Part shown: positions 53,301-61,189 of the stretch, one piece after another | Numbering within the stretch: position 1 is the first letter of the stretch | How the letters are laid out: every line of letters starts with the position of its first letter | From: Oryzias latipes | Taxonomy: Eukaryota > Chordata > Actinopteri > Beloniformes > Adrianichthyidae | Direction: 5' to 3' | Length of the DNA: 64,000 nucleotides | Assembly: GCF_002234675.1 (NCBI RefSeq) | Contig: NC_019866.2 | Location: 24,798,955-24,862,954, forward strand | Translations under genes and position numbers: made by a program | The notes under the pieces: model-generated | Told to the model about the DNA's origin: nothing | Database searches by the model: none | The model's input: the letters and a program-made list of their open reading frames with translations, nothing else

Positions 53301-56300
53301 TCACATTCACACATGCACTCTCACACGTTCACATTCACACATGCACTCTCACATTCACACATGCACGCCCACATTCACACATGCACGCCCACATTCACAC
53401 ATGCACGCTCTCACATTCACACATGCACTCTCACATTCACACATGCACGCCCACATTCACACATGCACTCTCACACGTTCACATTCACACATGCACGCCC
53501 ACATTCACACATGCACGCCCACATTCACACATGCACGCCCACATTCACACATGCACTCTCACACGTTCACATTCACACATGCACGCCCACATTCACACAT
53601 GCACCCCCACATTCACACATGCACGCCCACATTCACACATGCACTCTCACACGTTCACATTCACACATGCACGCCCACATTCACACATGCACGCCCACAT
53701 TCACACATGCACGCCCACATTCACACATGCACTCTCACACGTTCACATTCACACATGCACGCCCACATTCACACATGCACCCCCACATTCACACATGCAC
53801 GCCCACATTCACACATGCACTCTCACACGTTCACATTCACACATGCACTCTCACATTCACACATGCACTCTCACACGTTCACATTCACACATGCACTCTC
53901 ACATTAACACATGCACGCCCACATTCACACGTGCACACCCACATTCACACCAACATCACAAAAGTTTTGCCCCATGCTCTGACTGTTCTGTCTTTCTGAT
54001 TTGGATTCTGCCTGTTGTTCTGGAGTTAGATGCAGATTATAATTGGATTTGGACCTCCTCAGCTAAAAGACGTCTCTGAAAGCTTCTTTCTGGTAGATTC
54101 GTCTGGAGATTCCTTCCCTCATCTGTGAGCGTGCAACCCCTTTGACCTTGAAATTGCATTGTTTAGTGTCCACGCTGCTCCTAAGGTCTCCTCAAGCTCA
54201 ACTGAGCCAATAAGCATCTTTTACTGACCAGATAAGTCTGTATCTTACTGGGGTTTTGCATTAGAGTGACACATGCCAATAGATTGAATATTTTTTAATT
54301 GAACATCCTTTTTTTTTAAAAAGCTGTTCATTTTGTTCTGTCTTAATTTCTACAAGGTTTAGAATTTCTACTTTGCTCAATCAAGTCAACTCACTGGACA
54401 CAGAATATGATCTTCATCAAAGTCACAGGGCTGAATTCTAACGTCTGCATTCTCATTTTTAATTGTTTATTATGCAGAAAAACAGCAACTCAGACGTACC
54501 ATCATCATGAAAAGGGAACAAATGATCAAGGAAATTAAATTAGTGGATGATGAAACAAAAGGAAAGAAAAACTAGGAAAATAAATTTGGCATCTTGAGGG
54601 GAAATATTTAAACTTTAAAAAATAAACTTTTTAATAGAAAAATTAACATTCAGATGATTTTAAATTAAAACTAAAGACCATGGCGTACAAAAACAACAAC
54701 AATTAATTGTGTCGGTGAAACCGTCCAAATGACTCACATGCTCCACCAGCTTCTCCACCTCCGTTTCGGCGGGAAAGTATTTCCGGACCTTCTGACGGAC
54801 CATCTGCCTCGAATCGTCACTGAGAACTTCAGGAGTTGGGCCCTCTGAAGACGGAGATGTTGGGTCGTGGATGATGTCAGACAGACTGCTCAACACCTCA
54901 CTGATCAGATCTGCAGCCGAACCAGAACCTGCCAGAACCAACCAGGGCGTGGATTTCTCCAGGGAATTTTTCACTCTCTGTGTCAGGAAATCCAGAAAGG
55001 ATTAGAATTCACTCAACTGTCCTTACAACAGAGAGATGCAGCAGCTTTTCTTCTAACAAAGCAGCACACAGTCCAGTTTGAATAGTATGAAGCAAACATC
55101 ATGTCCATGATACTAAATGCAGATTAAATAAATGTTTTGTGTTTTCCAGTGACTTTGTGCTTTTGGCTGCAGGTCTTCTATGGATGCTGTGTTGAGACCT
55201 GACGTTTGTTGGGCCTCAAAGGAAGACGGTTCATTAGAAAGAACATCTAAAAGTCATCTACAGAGTCTGGAAAGTGGTGGGAACTCCACAAAGTGATATG
55301 CAGCATGAGTGTGCACGTGCCGCCTCACCTGCAGCATGCAGGCGTCTCCTGCAATGAGCATGCACAGAACTGGGATTTCAATCCCACCGCTTCCTGTTCA
55401 GGGTAAAAGGTTACAAAAATGAAACGTTAGCAGTTTCTAAATCAGTTCACACACATTCAGTGTGTGAATGTGTGCGTGCATAAGTGAAAGGGACTGTAAA
55501 GCACTTTGGGCCTTCAAGGAAGGTAGAAAATCTCTATATAAGTATACGCCAATTACCATTTAAATACAACAACAAACCAAAAGAGCTGCAAGAAATCAAA
55601 CTATGCAATATTGAATCTGAATAGGAACGGTGCATTTTGGTGCACCAGCGGCCTCTGCCAGCTCAGGATGAGCTGCATCGTCACACGTCTCTGAAGCTTC
55701 ACTCATGACACAAGCGTGTTTCATAACATCATTGTATGCAAAAGAACAAAGTGTGTTCTGTGAGACGAAAGCAGACGCTAACACTAAGTCCCGCCTGGTT
55801 TCAAGGTCTTATCAATGGCGATGAAATTTTATGTTGATGATATTATTGGATATTTTTGAAATTCAAATAATAAAACATATGAAAGGATAACTTTGTGCAT
55901 TTACATCTGTGCAGCACAAAATCTCCATCTTTGGGTAAACCCACAGAAAACAGACTCACCCCAGATGCCTGTGCGCTGATGGGAGATGTAGTCCTCCAAG
56001 TCAGCCCGAAATGCCTCCACCCCCCCCCGGCGGCCCACGCTTCCATCATCCACCAGGAGGAAGGCTTTACAGTTGTTGTCCAAATAGTTGGAGTCCAGTG
56101 ACTTGTGCTGAACGTAATACCGGGCAGGAAAGCTCCCCTTCAAACGCACAACACAGCCGTCACATCACGGACGTCACGCGTCAACAGACGCCTCCCAACC
56201 CTCCGTACCTTTGGGTTGACAAGCTGCTGCCTGTTGTTGACCATTCCCCATGGCGCCACTCCTACGGCGATCACTTTATTCTTAGATGAATTCAAAGCCC

Positions 56301-59300
56301 CAGCGCCGAAGTCTCTCACAGCTTCACCCACACAGCGGGAAACGCCTTCTCGGAGACCCCCGGTCAAAATCCAAGACCCTGAATGAGACAATACAGGTTG
56401 TTATGTCACAAGCTGGGCGTGTGCTGTAAGAGGGAAAGAAAGGAGGTTCCAGTCAAAAAACCCAGCTTCACTGATCAGGAGGTGATTCAAAACTTTAAGT
56501 CTGATCCTCTTGATAACGGAAAACAGAAGAAACACAGCAAAGGATATTTTAAGAGTCTTTTAGAGAATTTTGGCCAAAACTGGTTCAACACCAGATCAGC
56601 TGTCACATACTTTACACTACATTCAAAAACCCACACTGATGTATATGGTGTTAACATGATATAGTGGTATTTTTCTGATGATTTATTAAGAAAAATCAGC
56701 TTAACAGAGGGTTTCAGCTGACAGGGCTTTACATGAATTTCGTTCAAAATTTTGGCTTGGTTGAGAATTACGCCTTTTATGAGAGTTTCATGATGTTTTT
56801 ACGCAACTATTATGTAAATCAGGGGTCAGCAACGTCATGACATGAAGTAATAATTCTAAATGTTCTCTTTAACAACCGAACCATCACCAACTATAATGTG
56901 AACTCCAACACAAAGAAATATTAAACATTTCCAATAGATCTGAAATGATATTTCATTCACAAACAGCAGGTCAAATAACCTTAAAACATATTTTGGCATT
57001 AAGTCAAAAAAGTGCTTTCATAACAATATTGCACAAGATCAAATAGGCCAAAGTTGAAATGATATGGCACCTATGTTTGTTTCAAACCACAAGTACTGCA
57101 TTTACGGTTTGTCATGCCTACAGCAAAATGATTGGATGCGTCAGAACTAAATACCATCAATACAAACTTTACAACTGTTAGCATGAAAAATGTGTATTTT
57201 GATTTATTCCTCTTTTGTGTCATTATGAGACGGGACCTGAGGAACTTCATGTAAGTTCATTCTGTCATGGGGCTTTTATTGCATGTAGAATGAAATGTTT
57301 TGACTTTTCATTAGTTTGATAATTATAGCCATATACATTTTCTGCAGTTGGACATCATTATTCATTCTTTTCACCTCCAGTAAATGGTGGTGATCAGCTG
57401 TAGTGTTTGATTTAAAACTTTTCATGGTAACATTAGTGAGAACAGAACAATCTGACTTTGCTTTGTTGTAATTTAACAAACTGAACTAATGACTTCATAA
57501 ATGTCAGCCGCTGCGGCGCCAAAACCATGACTAGAGAAACCAGCTGTGCAGTCAGAAAAACATGCAACAACTCGCAGATCCGCTTCACGCTTTTCCCACG
57601 CTCACACACACGTGCTGGCATTCCTACCACACACACACACACAAACACACACACGTGTTCATATCGCTCCGCCTGTCATCTCACTGCTACAGCTTAAAAT
57701 ACAGGAACCGTTTTCATGTGCAGACCTAGTTTGTTTTTTGTTTTTTTACAGTGGGCGTTAATTTAAATCGCCCATTCATGGAGGCTGACGCGGAAAGTCA
57801 TTTGTTGTGTGAAACTAAAGAATAGAATAGGATAGAATAGAATAGGCTTTATTGTCTTTGTGACATGATACACCAAACTGCAGTTCTATAGGTAAGAGTT
57901 TAAACAGAGTGGGTCTTGGAGACGTCTTGCCCCATCTTGAAACATTGGTTGTGCAGTTCAGGTAGAGAGGGGAGGGGGGGTCAGCTCATAATCTTCTGGG
58001 TTGAGTCTATGACCCTCTGGAGGACTTTCTTCAGAGCTGCTGTGCTGCTGGTGATCCACACGCCGATGCAGCCGGTCAGGAGGGACTCTAAGCGGCATCG
58101 GTGGAAGGACAGCAGGGGTCTCTGGCAGATGTTGTTGTTCCTCAGGACCCTGAAGAAGTCTCTGCTGGGCCTTTTTCAGCCGCTCAGAGGTGTTTGTGCT
58201 CCAAGTCAGACTTTTCCTGCATCTGAAGTCTGCAACCCTCTTTAAAGTTTCATTCATTTTATTGAAACACGACTGAAGCAGGTCATCCAGTGGGAGCAGC
58301 TTTAAGCAGCTCTGACCTCTTCTGAGCCCCGGCTGCCCCTTTCACATGCAGCAAACACTGTGAACCCCCGGAAGGCAAACCCATCGAGTCATTTGAACAG
58401 ATCAGCTCCCAGAGGTAAAACTCCAGCCCCAGCAGTGTTTGGAGACTCCGGCTGGGTACCAGGACTGTGGCACCAGCAACCCTATGCTTGCAAGGAATCC
58501 CAAATGCAGGATTTTCTGTTCCACCATGTGCAGCAAATGCGTTTGGTCAATCTCCTTTCTGACCTCGAGGCAGACTTAAAAGTAATTCAGGTTCAGACGG
58601 GGGGTAAGCTAAGCTCCTGCAGGCTCTCACCTGTGGTCACTGCTGCCTTGACCAGTCCGTTCCGGAGGATGTCTCTCACCCATGGCTTGATCGTCTGGTG
58701 GCCTTCACCTCCCACCACCGACACCACCAGGTTGGGAGCAGGCAGGCCCCAGTGGTTGGTCAAGAGGGCGTAGACGATCTGAGCCGCTGTGTCACAAGAC
58801 AACCGCAGAAACTGGACAAGAAAAAGAGCAGCAGGTTCACTCGGTTTTTCCATTTTGTAACGTGTTTTATCTGGACTGGTAGCTGCATTTGGAAATGTGA
58901 AGATTAAAAAACATTTTACTTGGTTTCATCAGGTCAACAAAAAGGTAACAGACGGTTTCTGCTTTGGATCAAATAGGTATTTTCTCTCTTTTTGCATCTT
59001 CCCTCTGTCTGCATCTCATGTGCATTTTATATATATATATATAAATAAACAATTGACTGTATATGAGTACTGGACTGAGTGGCCCTCCCCACTGGGGTTC
59101 CAAACAGGAAGTCAAAATCCCATAGACTTCAATAGAGAAACAAACAGCTGTTCCTCAGTAATTCTATTGGTCCGAATCACCATTCTGGATCTGATACATT
59201 CTTGATAATTCTTCTTTTTTTTCATGATAGTAGACTTGTCTCTCAAGTTATTCAAGTTATAAACTGACCAATCAGCTGCCTTTAAAAACATGTGGTCTCA

Positions 59301-61180
59301 CATCCAACATTCAAAGTGTTTGATTAACAGATTTAGTGTAGCCCTCTTTGTTGGGGGAGTGGACTTCCAACAAGTTCCCTCCTGATTGGCCAGAGTGGTT
59401 GACACAGAAATGACGAATTAAAATGAATGACCAATCATTGCTTTCTGATGTTTTTATCTTGTTCCAACACAGCGACCGACATATCGCTGTAATATGGCGA
59501 CTGAATTGACTATTTGGTTGGAGCCGGACGTTGACCCTTTTTCTATGTTTTGTGAAGCACCTTGAATTACTTTGTGTACGAATTGTGCTCTACAAATAAA
59601 CTTGCCTTGCCTTGCCTTCTATGAGTGACATCACACTCACTCACTCAGTCCAGTTCTTGGATACAATCAATGATATTAAATGAATCAAAGAAAAAAATAG
59701 AAAAATCACTAAAGACTCAGACCAGCGGGTCTGGGAGGCTCCACATGAGACTCTTTTAATAATAATAATAATAATAATGGATTGGATTTATCTGCGCTTT
59801 TCCAGACGCTCAAAGCGCTTACATTGTGTCCATTATTCATTCACTCTTCATTCATTCTTGGTGATGGTAAACTACGGTTGTAGCCACAGCTGCCCTGGGG
59901 CAGACTGACAGAGGCGTGGCTGCCAGTTCGCGCCTCTGACCATCACCGGGACATTCATGCACATTCACACACCAGTGGAGCCACACTTTAGTCCCTCCAT
60001 TCTGGCTCTTTGGCTTTGGAGTCAAATGGTGACAAAATGTATAAATAATGGGTTTGTAGTTTTTGTTGATCTGTTTTCAGTTAATAAGATTTCTTTATTT
60101 CATTCAGCCCAGAAAGGCACTTATAAATTAAATATATTATTACTATTTATGTCTAATGGTTTAGCATGTCATAACGGAGCACAAAACTTAATCTACTGTG
60201 AGAGGGGTCCATTATTAGAATAATTTCTTATTGCTAGAAACAAATAATGTGGATTCCATACCTGTGTTATGATATTTACATTGAATGGTAGAAAGAGAAA
60301 AGAATGACACAACGTCACAATGACGGAAAATTCCATGTTTGACTTTCTAGCATTTTAAATTCAAGTGAATCTGCTGCAGCAGGAGGATCTGATATGACGC
60401 ATTGTGTCTTTTATTTTGAAAGGAACCTGTATGTGCTGCTGTCAAAAGTAAAAAGTTAAAATTTTTATATAGAGAAAATACTGTTATAATTCAACAGTAG
60501 AACAGATTTAAAAGCTATATTTGGCAAACGAATGGATTAATGGCCACAAAAAAGTGGAAAAAAATGTATTTTTCTAAATGCAAAAGTGTGTTTTTGTCAT
60601 TGAAAAACTGCCCCAAATGACGTTTTCAGTGATAAAGGTGAATGACTCCTGACCTACAGGGATGTTCATTCAAAAAGCCGTTCATTAATAACAGAGTGGA
60701 TCATGAAACATTTGTGAGCAGGTGAATGAAAACAACGTCAGGTGTGGTAACGCCCTGCTGAGTCACGGCGTGCTGTCCTGAGGTCAGACGGAGCCCTGAG
60801 GGCAGAATCTCCCCCCCGCTCTGACATTTCTGAGTGTCTGTGTGAGGAGCAGAGACTCACCAGGCTGTGCCTGCATCCGGCTCCAGCGAACTCCACCTCC
60901 CCGAACGCATCTGTGGGCTGCTCCGATGAATGCTGCAGGCTGTCCCACTGCAGTGCAGCCGCTGCTCCACTGACATTCGCCGCCGCCACGGGGTCGTGAC
61001 CTTCCAGGGTGCTGCCACACTGACACACCCTTCCATTGCTGGAACACAAACAAAGGCACAAGCTGTTTCCCTGAAGCCCACGCCGTCTCTTCAGAGCAAA
61101 GGGTCACCTGCCACTCACCTGGAAGCGTCTGCGATGAACGTGGTGCACACTCGCTTCTTTATGACCTTGGAAATCCAGCT
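30705..61180 (-). CDS. trpm4: TRPM4 Ca2+-activated cation channel (exon 1 not found)
   Basis: Twenty-five consecutive coding exons were rebuilt, all joining in phase: 1203 aa plus TAA, against 1214 aa for human TRPM4. TRPM4 forms a tetrameric plasma-membrane channel that passes Na+ and K+ but hardly Ca2+, opens on internal Ca2+ and depolarises the cell. The order of parts fits: TRPM homology region, S1-S6, TRP helix, coiled coil. The Ca2+ site is intact (EIRQ in S2, NKCD before S3), as is the filter segment FGQIP. TRPM5 is the nearest alternative; the C-terminal segment [13 protein letters not shown] and the neighbour hrc favour TRPM4. The first identified exon starts in phase 0 with SWISK, so only about 5-10 N-terminal residues with the ATG are missing, probably in a short exon upstream or beyond the window. 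Exon coordinates are in the three part entries. Confidence 0.9.
30910..30962. repeat. CA microsatellite
   Basis: An interrupted (CA)n tract of about 50 bases, just upstream (minus strand) of the last trpm4 exon. Confidence 0.85.
31100..31855. other. trpm4 intron, GC-rich stretch, nothing recognised
   Basis: The piece 31180-31560 is markedly richer in G+C and CpG than the rest of the intron. Overlapping plus-strand frames there have no known domain and no splice support. Confidence 0.4.
31860..32165. mobile_element. MITE family A copy, truncated
   Basis: Shares the blocks ttggtcaattaataacttga, ttctgatcaatagaatgact and agcaggtacttcctgtttgg with the copies at 13.1 and 59.0 kb. One end is missing. 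It lies in the intron between trpm4 exons 26 and 25. Confidence 0.5.
33335..33750. repeat. Dispersed repeat (also at 44640-44810)
   Basis: Begins agtcccactccgatcatctg and contains catttgttgtctgctcctga and ctgtcctccatcatgagaaa, followed by 'ccacaagaacatgtt'. The same order of motifs is seen at 44660-44800. An open plus-strand frame across it is not regarded as a gene. Confidence 0.55.
35613..36600 (-). mobile_element. Tc1-like element remnant, minus orientation
   Basis: One end is a TA followed by CAGTGAAGCCAATAAGTATT at 35613. The minus strand at 36065-36406 encodes the last part of a Tc1 transposase: a degraded FQQDNDPKH-type segment ([16 protein letters not shown]) and the DDE Glu region [15 protein letters not shown]. 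It is truncated and shifted in frame near 36375 at a C-run. The 5' part contains a tandem array at 35755-36058. It lies in the trpm4 intron between exons 22 and 21. Confidence 0.75.
35755..36058. repeat. 36-38 bp tandem array from a Tc1 end
   Basis: Two alternating half-units, tatttgaacccttatttaag and tatttgaaccctctaag, are repeated about eight times. They grew from the 'aagtatttgaaccc' sequence of the Tc1 terminal repeat. Confidence 0.92.
36600..38432 (+). mobile_element. Second Tc1-like element remnant, plus orientation
   Basis: Plus-strand frames at 36597-37080 encode pieces of a Tc1 transposase ([20 protein letters not shown], then a degraded [11 protein letters not shown] and an [12 protein letters not shown] segment), with stops and shifts. 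The protein end, [16 protein letters not shown], follows at 38170-38215 after a long tandem array. The right end, ttttttgcgccactg then TA at 38432, is a Tc1-type inverted terminus. Its left end is lost where it abuts the minus-oriented remnant near 36600. Confidence 0.75.
37078..38170 (+). repeat. 44-bp tandem array, about 25 copies, from transposase
   Basis: The unit is aacatcactgctctagagg followed by agatctgcatggaggaatgg and accaa. It derives from the transposase codons for [15 protein letters not shown]. Since 44 is not a multiple of three, the frame moves in each copy, and open frames alternate. Variants at ctctag, ctttag, ctcaag, tgcatgg and tacatga mark groups of copies. Confidence 0.95.
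38579..49356 (-). CDS. trpm4: trpm4 part 2: linker and S1 to pore
   Basis: Exons 12: 49255-49356; 13: 48225-48353; 14: 47967-48096; 15: 47405-47550; 16: 45367-45464; 17: 41924-41970; 18: 41329-41561; 19: 41061-41176; 20: 39603-39735; 21: 38579-38753. Exons 12-16 finish the cytosolic homology region ([39 protein letters not shown]). Exon 17 is only 47 bases and encodes an acidic linker much shorter than the human one. Exon 18 holds S1 ([19 protein letters not shown]) and S2 ([15 protein letters not shown]), exon 19 S3 ([14 protein letters not shown]), exon 20 S4 ([16 protein letters not shown]), and exon 21 S5 ([18 protein letters not shown]) and the filter [10 protein letters not shown]. For exon 20 the acceptor at 39735 was preferred to one 30 bases further in, because it restores the S3-S4 loop length of the family. 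Confidence 0.92.
39740..41055. other. trpm4 intron with common repeat piece
   Basis: Between exons 20 and 19. The part at about 40320-40560 contains 'gttctctgcatttaatgcag', a motif frequent in fish interspersed repeats. Nothing else recognised. Confidence 0.4.
42040..43295. repeat. CA-rich minisatellite, about 1.25 kb
   Basis: Dense irregular units such as acacgcagacacatgcac and acacacatgcac fill the trpm4 intron between exons 17 and 16. The sequence is almost pure alternating purine-pyrimidine with A/C on the plus strand. Long open frames on both strands (His/Thr-rich on plus, Cys/Val-rich on minus) are by-products. Confidence 0.95.
43300..45360. other. trpm4 intron with several dispersed repeats
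   Basis: No exon between exon 17 and exon 16 is needed, since the phases join. Repeats seen: a 'gctttattcatacagcactt' family piece at 44300-44370, the second copy of the 33335 family at 44640-44810, and a 'cctgcacaattaatcgcaaa' family piece at 44810-45050. Confidence 0.5.
45923..46600. mobile_element. hAT-type MITE with 8-bp target duplication
   Basis: The element starts TAGGGATGGGTATCG and ends CGGTACCCATCCCTA (inverted repeat). It is flanked by perfect 8-bp direct repeats ATTATAAC at 45915-45922 and 46601-46608. Eight-base duplications and TAGGG ends are typical of hAT elements. 678 bp, non-autonomous, in the trpm4 intron between exons 16 and 15. Confidence 0.88.
46610..47400. other. trpm4 intron, nothing recognised
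   Basis: AT-rich; one plus-strand frame at 46907-47161 has no known domain. Confidence 0.45.
48360..49250. other. trpm4 intron with repeat piece
   Basis: Between exons 13 and 12. Bases 48700-48830 resemble 280-360 at the start of the window. No exon needed by phase. Confidence 0.45.
49670..50062. mobile_element. Dispersed 'gctgcacaat' element
   Basis: Left end agggctgcacaatatgagga and right end in reverse aggcctgcacaatataccgc form an inverted repeat of about 15 bases. The body contains the 'aatatgcatattgc' and 'gcgataacgataa' type blocks shared with 44810-45050 and 6145-6240. It lies directly beside the Harbinger remnant. Confidence 0.55.
50063..51415 (+). mobile_element. Harbinger/PIF-like element remnant
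   Basis: The right end, in reverse aggggcctcatttataaacg and then ttgcgtacgcac, is the typical fish Harbinger end; the left end is shortened (cctataaaactttgcgtagg) but has the same tttgcgta and cgtacgcac blocks. It encodes a Myb/SANT-like protein fragment at 50310-50628. The transposase gene itself is absent. It lies in the trpm4 intron between exons 12 and 11. Confidence 0.72.
50310..50628 (+). pseudogene. Harbinger Myb/SANT-like DNA-binding protein, broken
   Basis: From ATG 50310 the frame gives a basic start and then the segment [21 protein letters not shown] one-base shift near 50398 moves the rest into another frame, which continues [19 protein letters not shown], then [20 protein letters not shown], and ends at 50628. 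This is the trihelix/Myb-like (NAIF1-type) accessory protein that Harbinger elements carry beside their transposase to help nuclear import and target binding. Besides the shift, a few codons seem lost around 50460. Not functional. Confidence 0.75.
51536..61180 (-). CDS. trpm4: trpm4 part 1: N-terminal TRPM homology region
   Basis: Exons numbered from 2 because exon 1 is missing. 2: 61119-61180; 3: 60861-61038; 4: 58631-58811; 5: 56209-56378; 6: 55960-56137; 7: 55329-55393; 8: 54738-54977; 9: 52206-52308; 10: 51919-52037; 11: 51536-51838. The cytosolic nucleotide-fold-like domain shows the family segments [79 protein letters not shown] and [18 protein letters not shown]. In mammals this region senses ATP, decavanadate and Ca2+ and mediates tetramer contacts. 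The donor of exon 10 is gtatgt after AGT, chosen because it keeps phase. Exon 11 ends at GAG before gtgagg; reading on would give a stop. Confidence 0.92.
52755..53960. repeat. 20-bp tandem array (cacattcacacatgcacgcc), 1.2 kb
   Basis: About 60 units of the form cacattcacacatgcactct or cacattcacacatgcacgcc, with a third form carrying cacacgttcacattcacac. Higher-order alternation of the variants is visible. It lies in the trpm4 intron between exons 9 and 8. The His/Thr/Ser-rich open frames of up to 431 codons are products of the repeat. Confidence 0.96.
54000..54735. other. trpm4 intron, nothing recognised
   Basis: AT-rich sequence between the tandem array and exon 8. Confidence 0.5.
55440..55565. 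repeat. Short teleost repeat tail
   Basis: The string gtgaaagggactgtaaagca, then ctttgggccttcaagg and ending gccaattaccatttaaa, belongs to a very common fish repeat tail. A related 'aaagtgctttgatgtcc' piece precedes the array at 52735. Confidence 0.5.
56385..57810. other. trpm4 intron, nothing recognised
   Basis: Between exons 5 and 4. AT-rich, with a small CA tract at 57630-57655. A plus-strand frame at 56383-56664 has no known domain. Confidence 0.45.
57820..58265 (-). mobile_element. LINE (Rex1/L2-like) reverse transcriptase tail
   Basis: Read on the minus strand from 58257, the frame contains [18 protein letters not shown], the segment just before the end of non-LTR reverse transcriptases, and then shifts by one frame into segments resembling [17 protein letters not shown] and [13 protein letters not shown]. 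The 3' side, near 57820-57870, holds gaatagaat repeats. It is a 5'-truncated, frameshifted copy in the trpm4 intron between exons 5 and 4. Confidence 0.72.
59045..59685. mobile_element. MITE family A copy
   Basis: The left end, attgactgtatatgagtact then ggactgagtgg, and the right end, ccactcactcactcagtcca-type followed by gttcttggatacaatcaatg, are inverted repeats. The body has ccaaacaggaagtcaaaatc and gaccaatcagctgcc, shared with other copies. About 640 bp, in the trpm4 intron between exons 4 and 3. Confidence 0.68.
59756..59995. repeat. AAT microsatellite and common teleost repeat
   Basis: A short (AAT)n run at 59756-59778 is followed by tctgcgcttttccagacgct and caaagcgcttac, then the 'gtaaactacggttgtagcc' and 'gggacattcatgcacattca' blocks of a widespread fish repeat. 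Confidence 0.55.
60000..60855. other. trpm4 intron, nothing recognised
   Basis: AT-rich sequence between a repeat and exon 3. Confidence 0.5.
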
Positions 61181-61189
61181 CTGAAAGCA

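Noticed and set aside
52612-54079. Open frames up to 431 codons rich in His, Thr and Ser
   Set aside because: Product of the 20-bp tandem array in a trpm4 intron; three overlapping frames are equally open.
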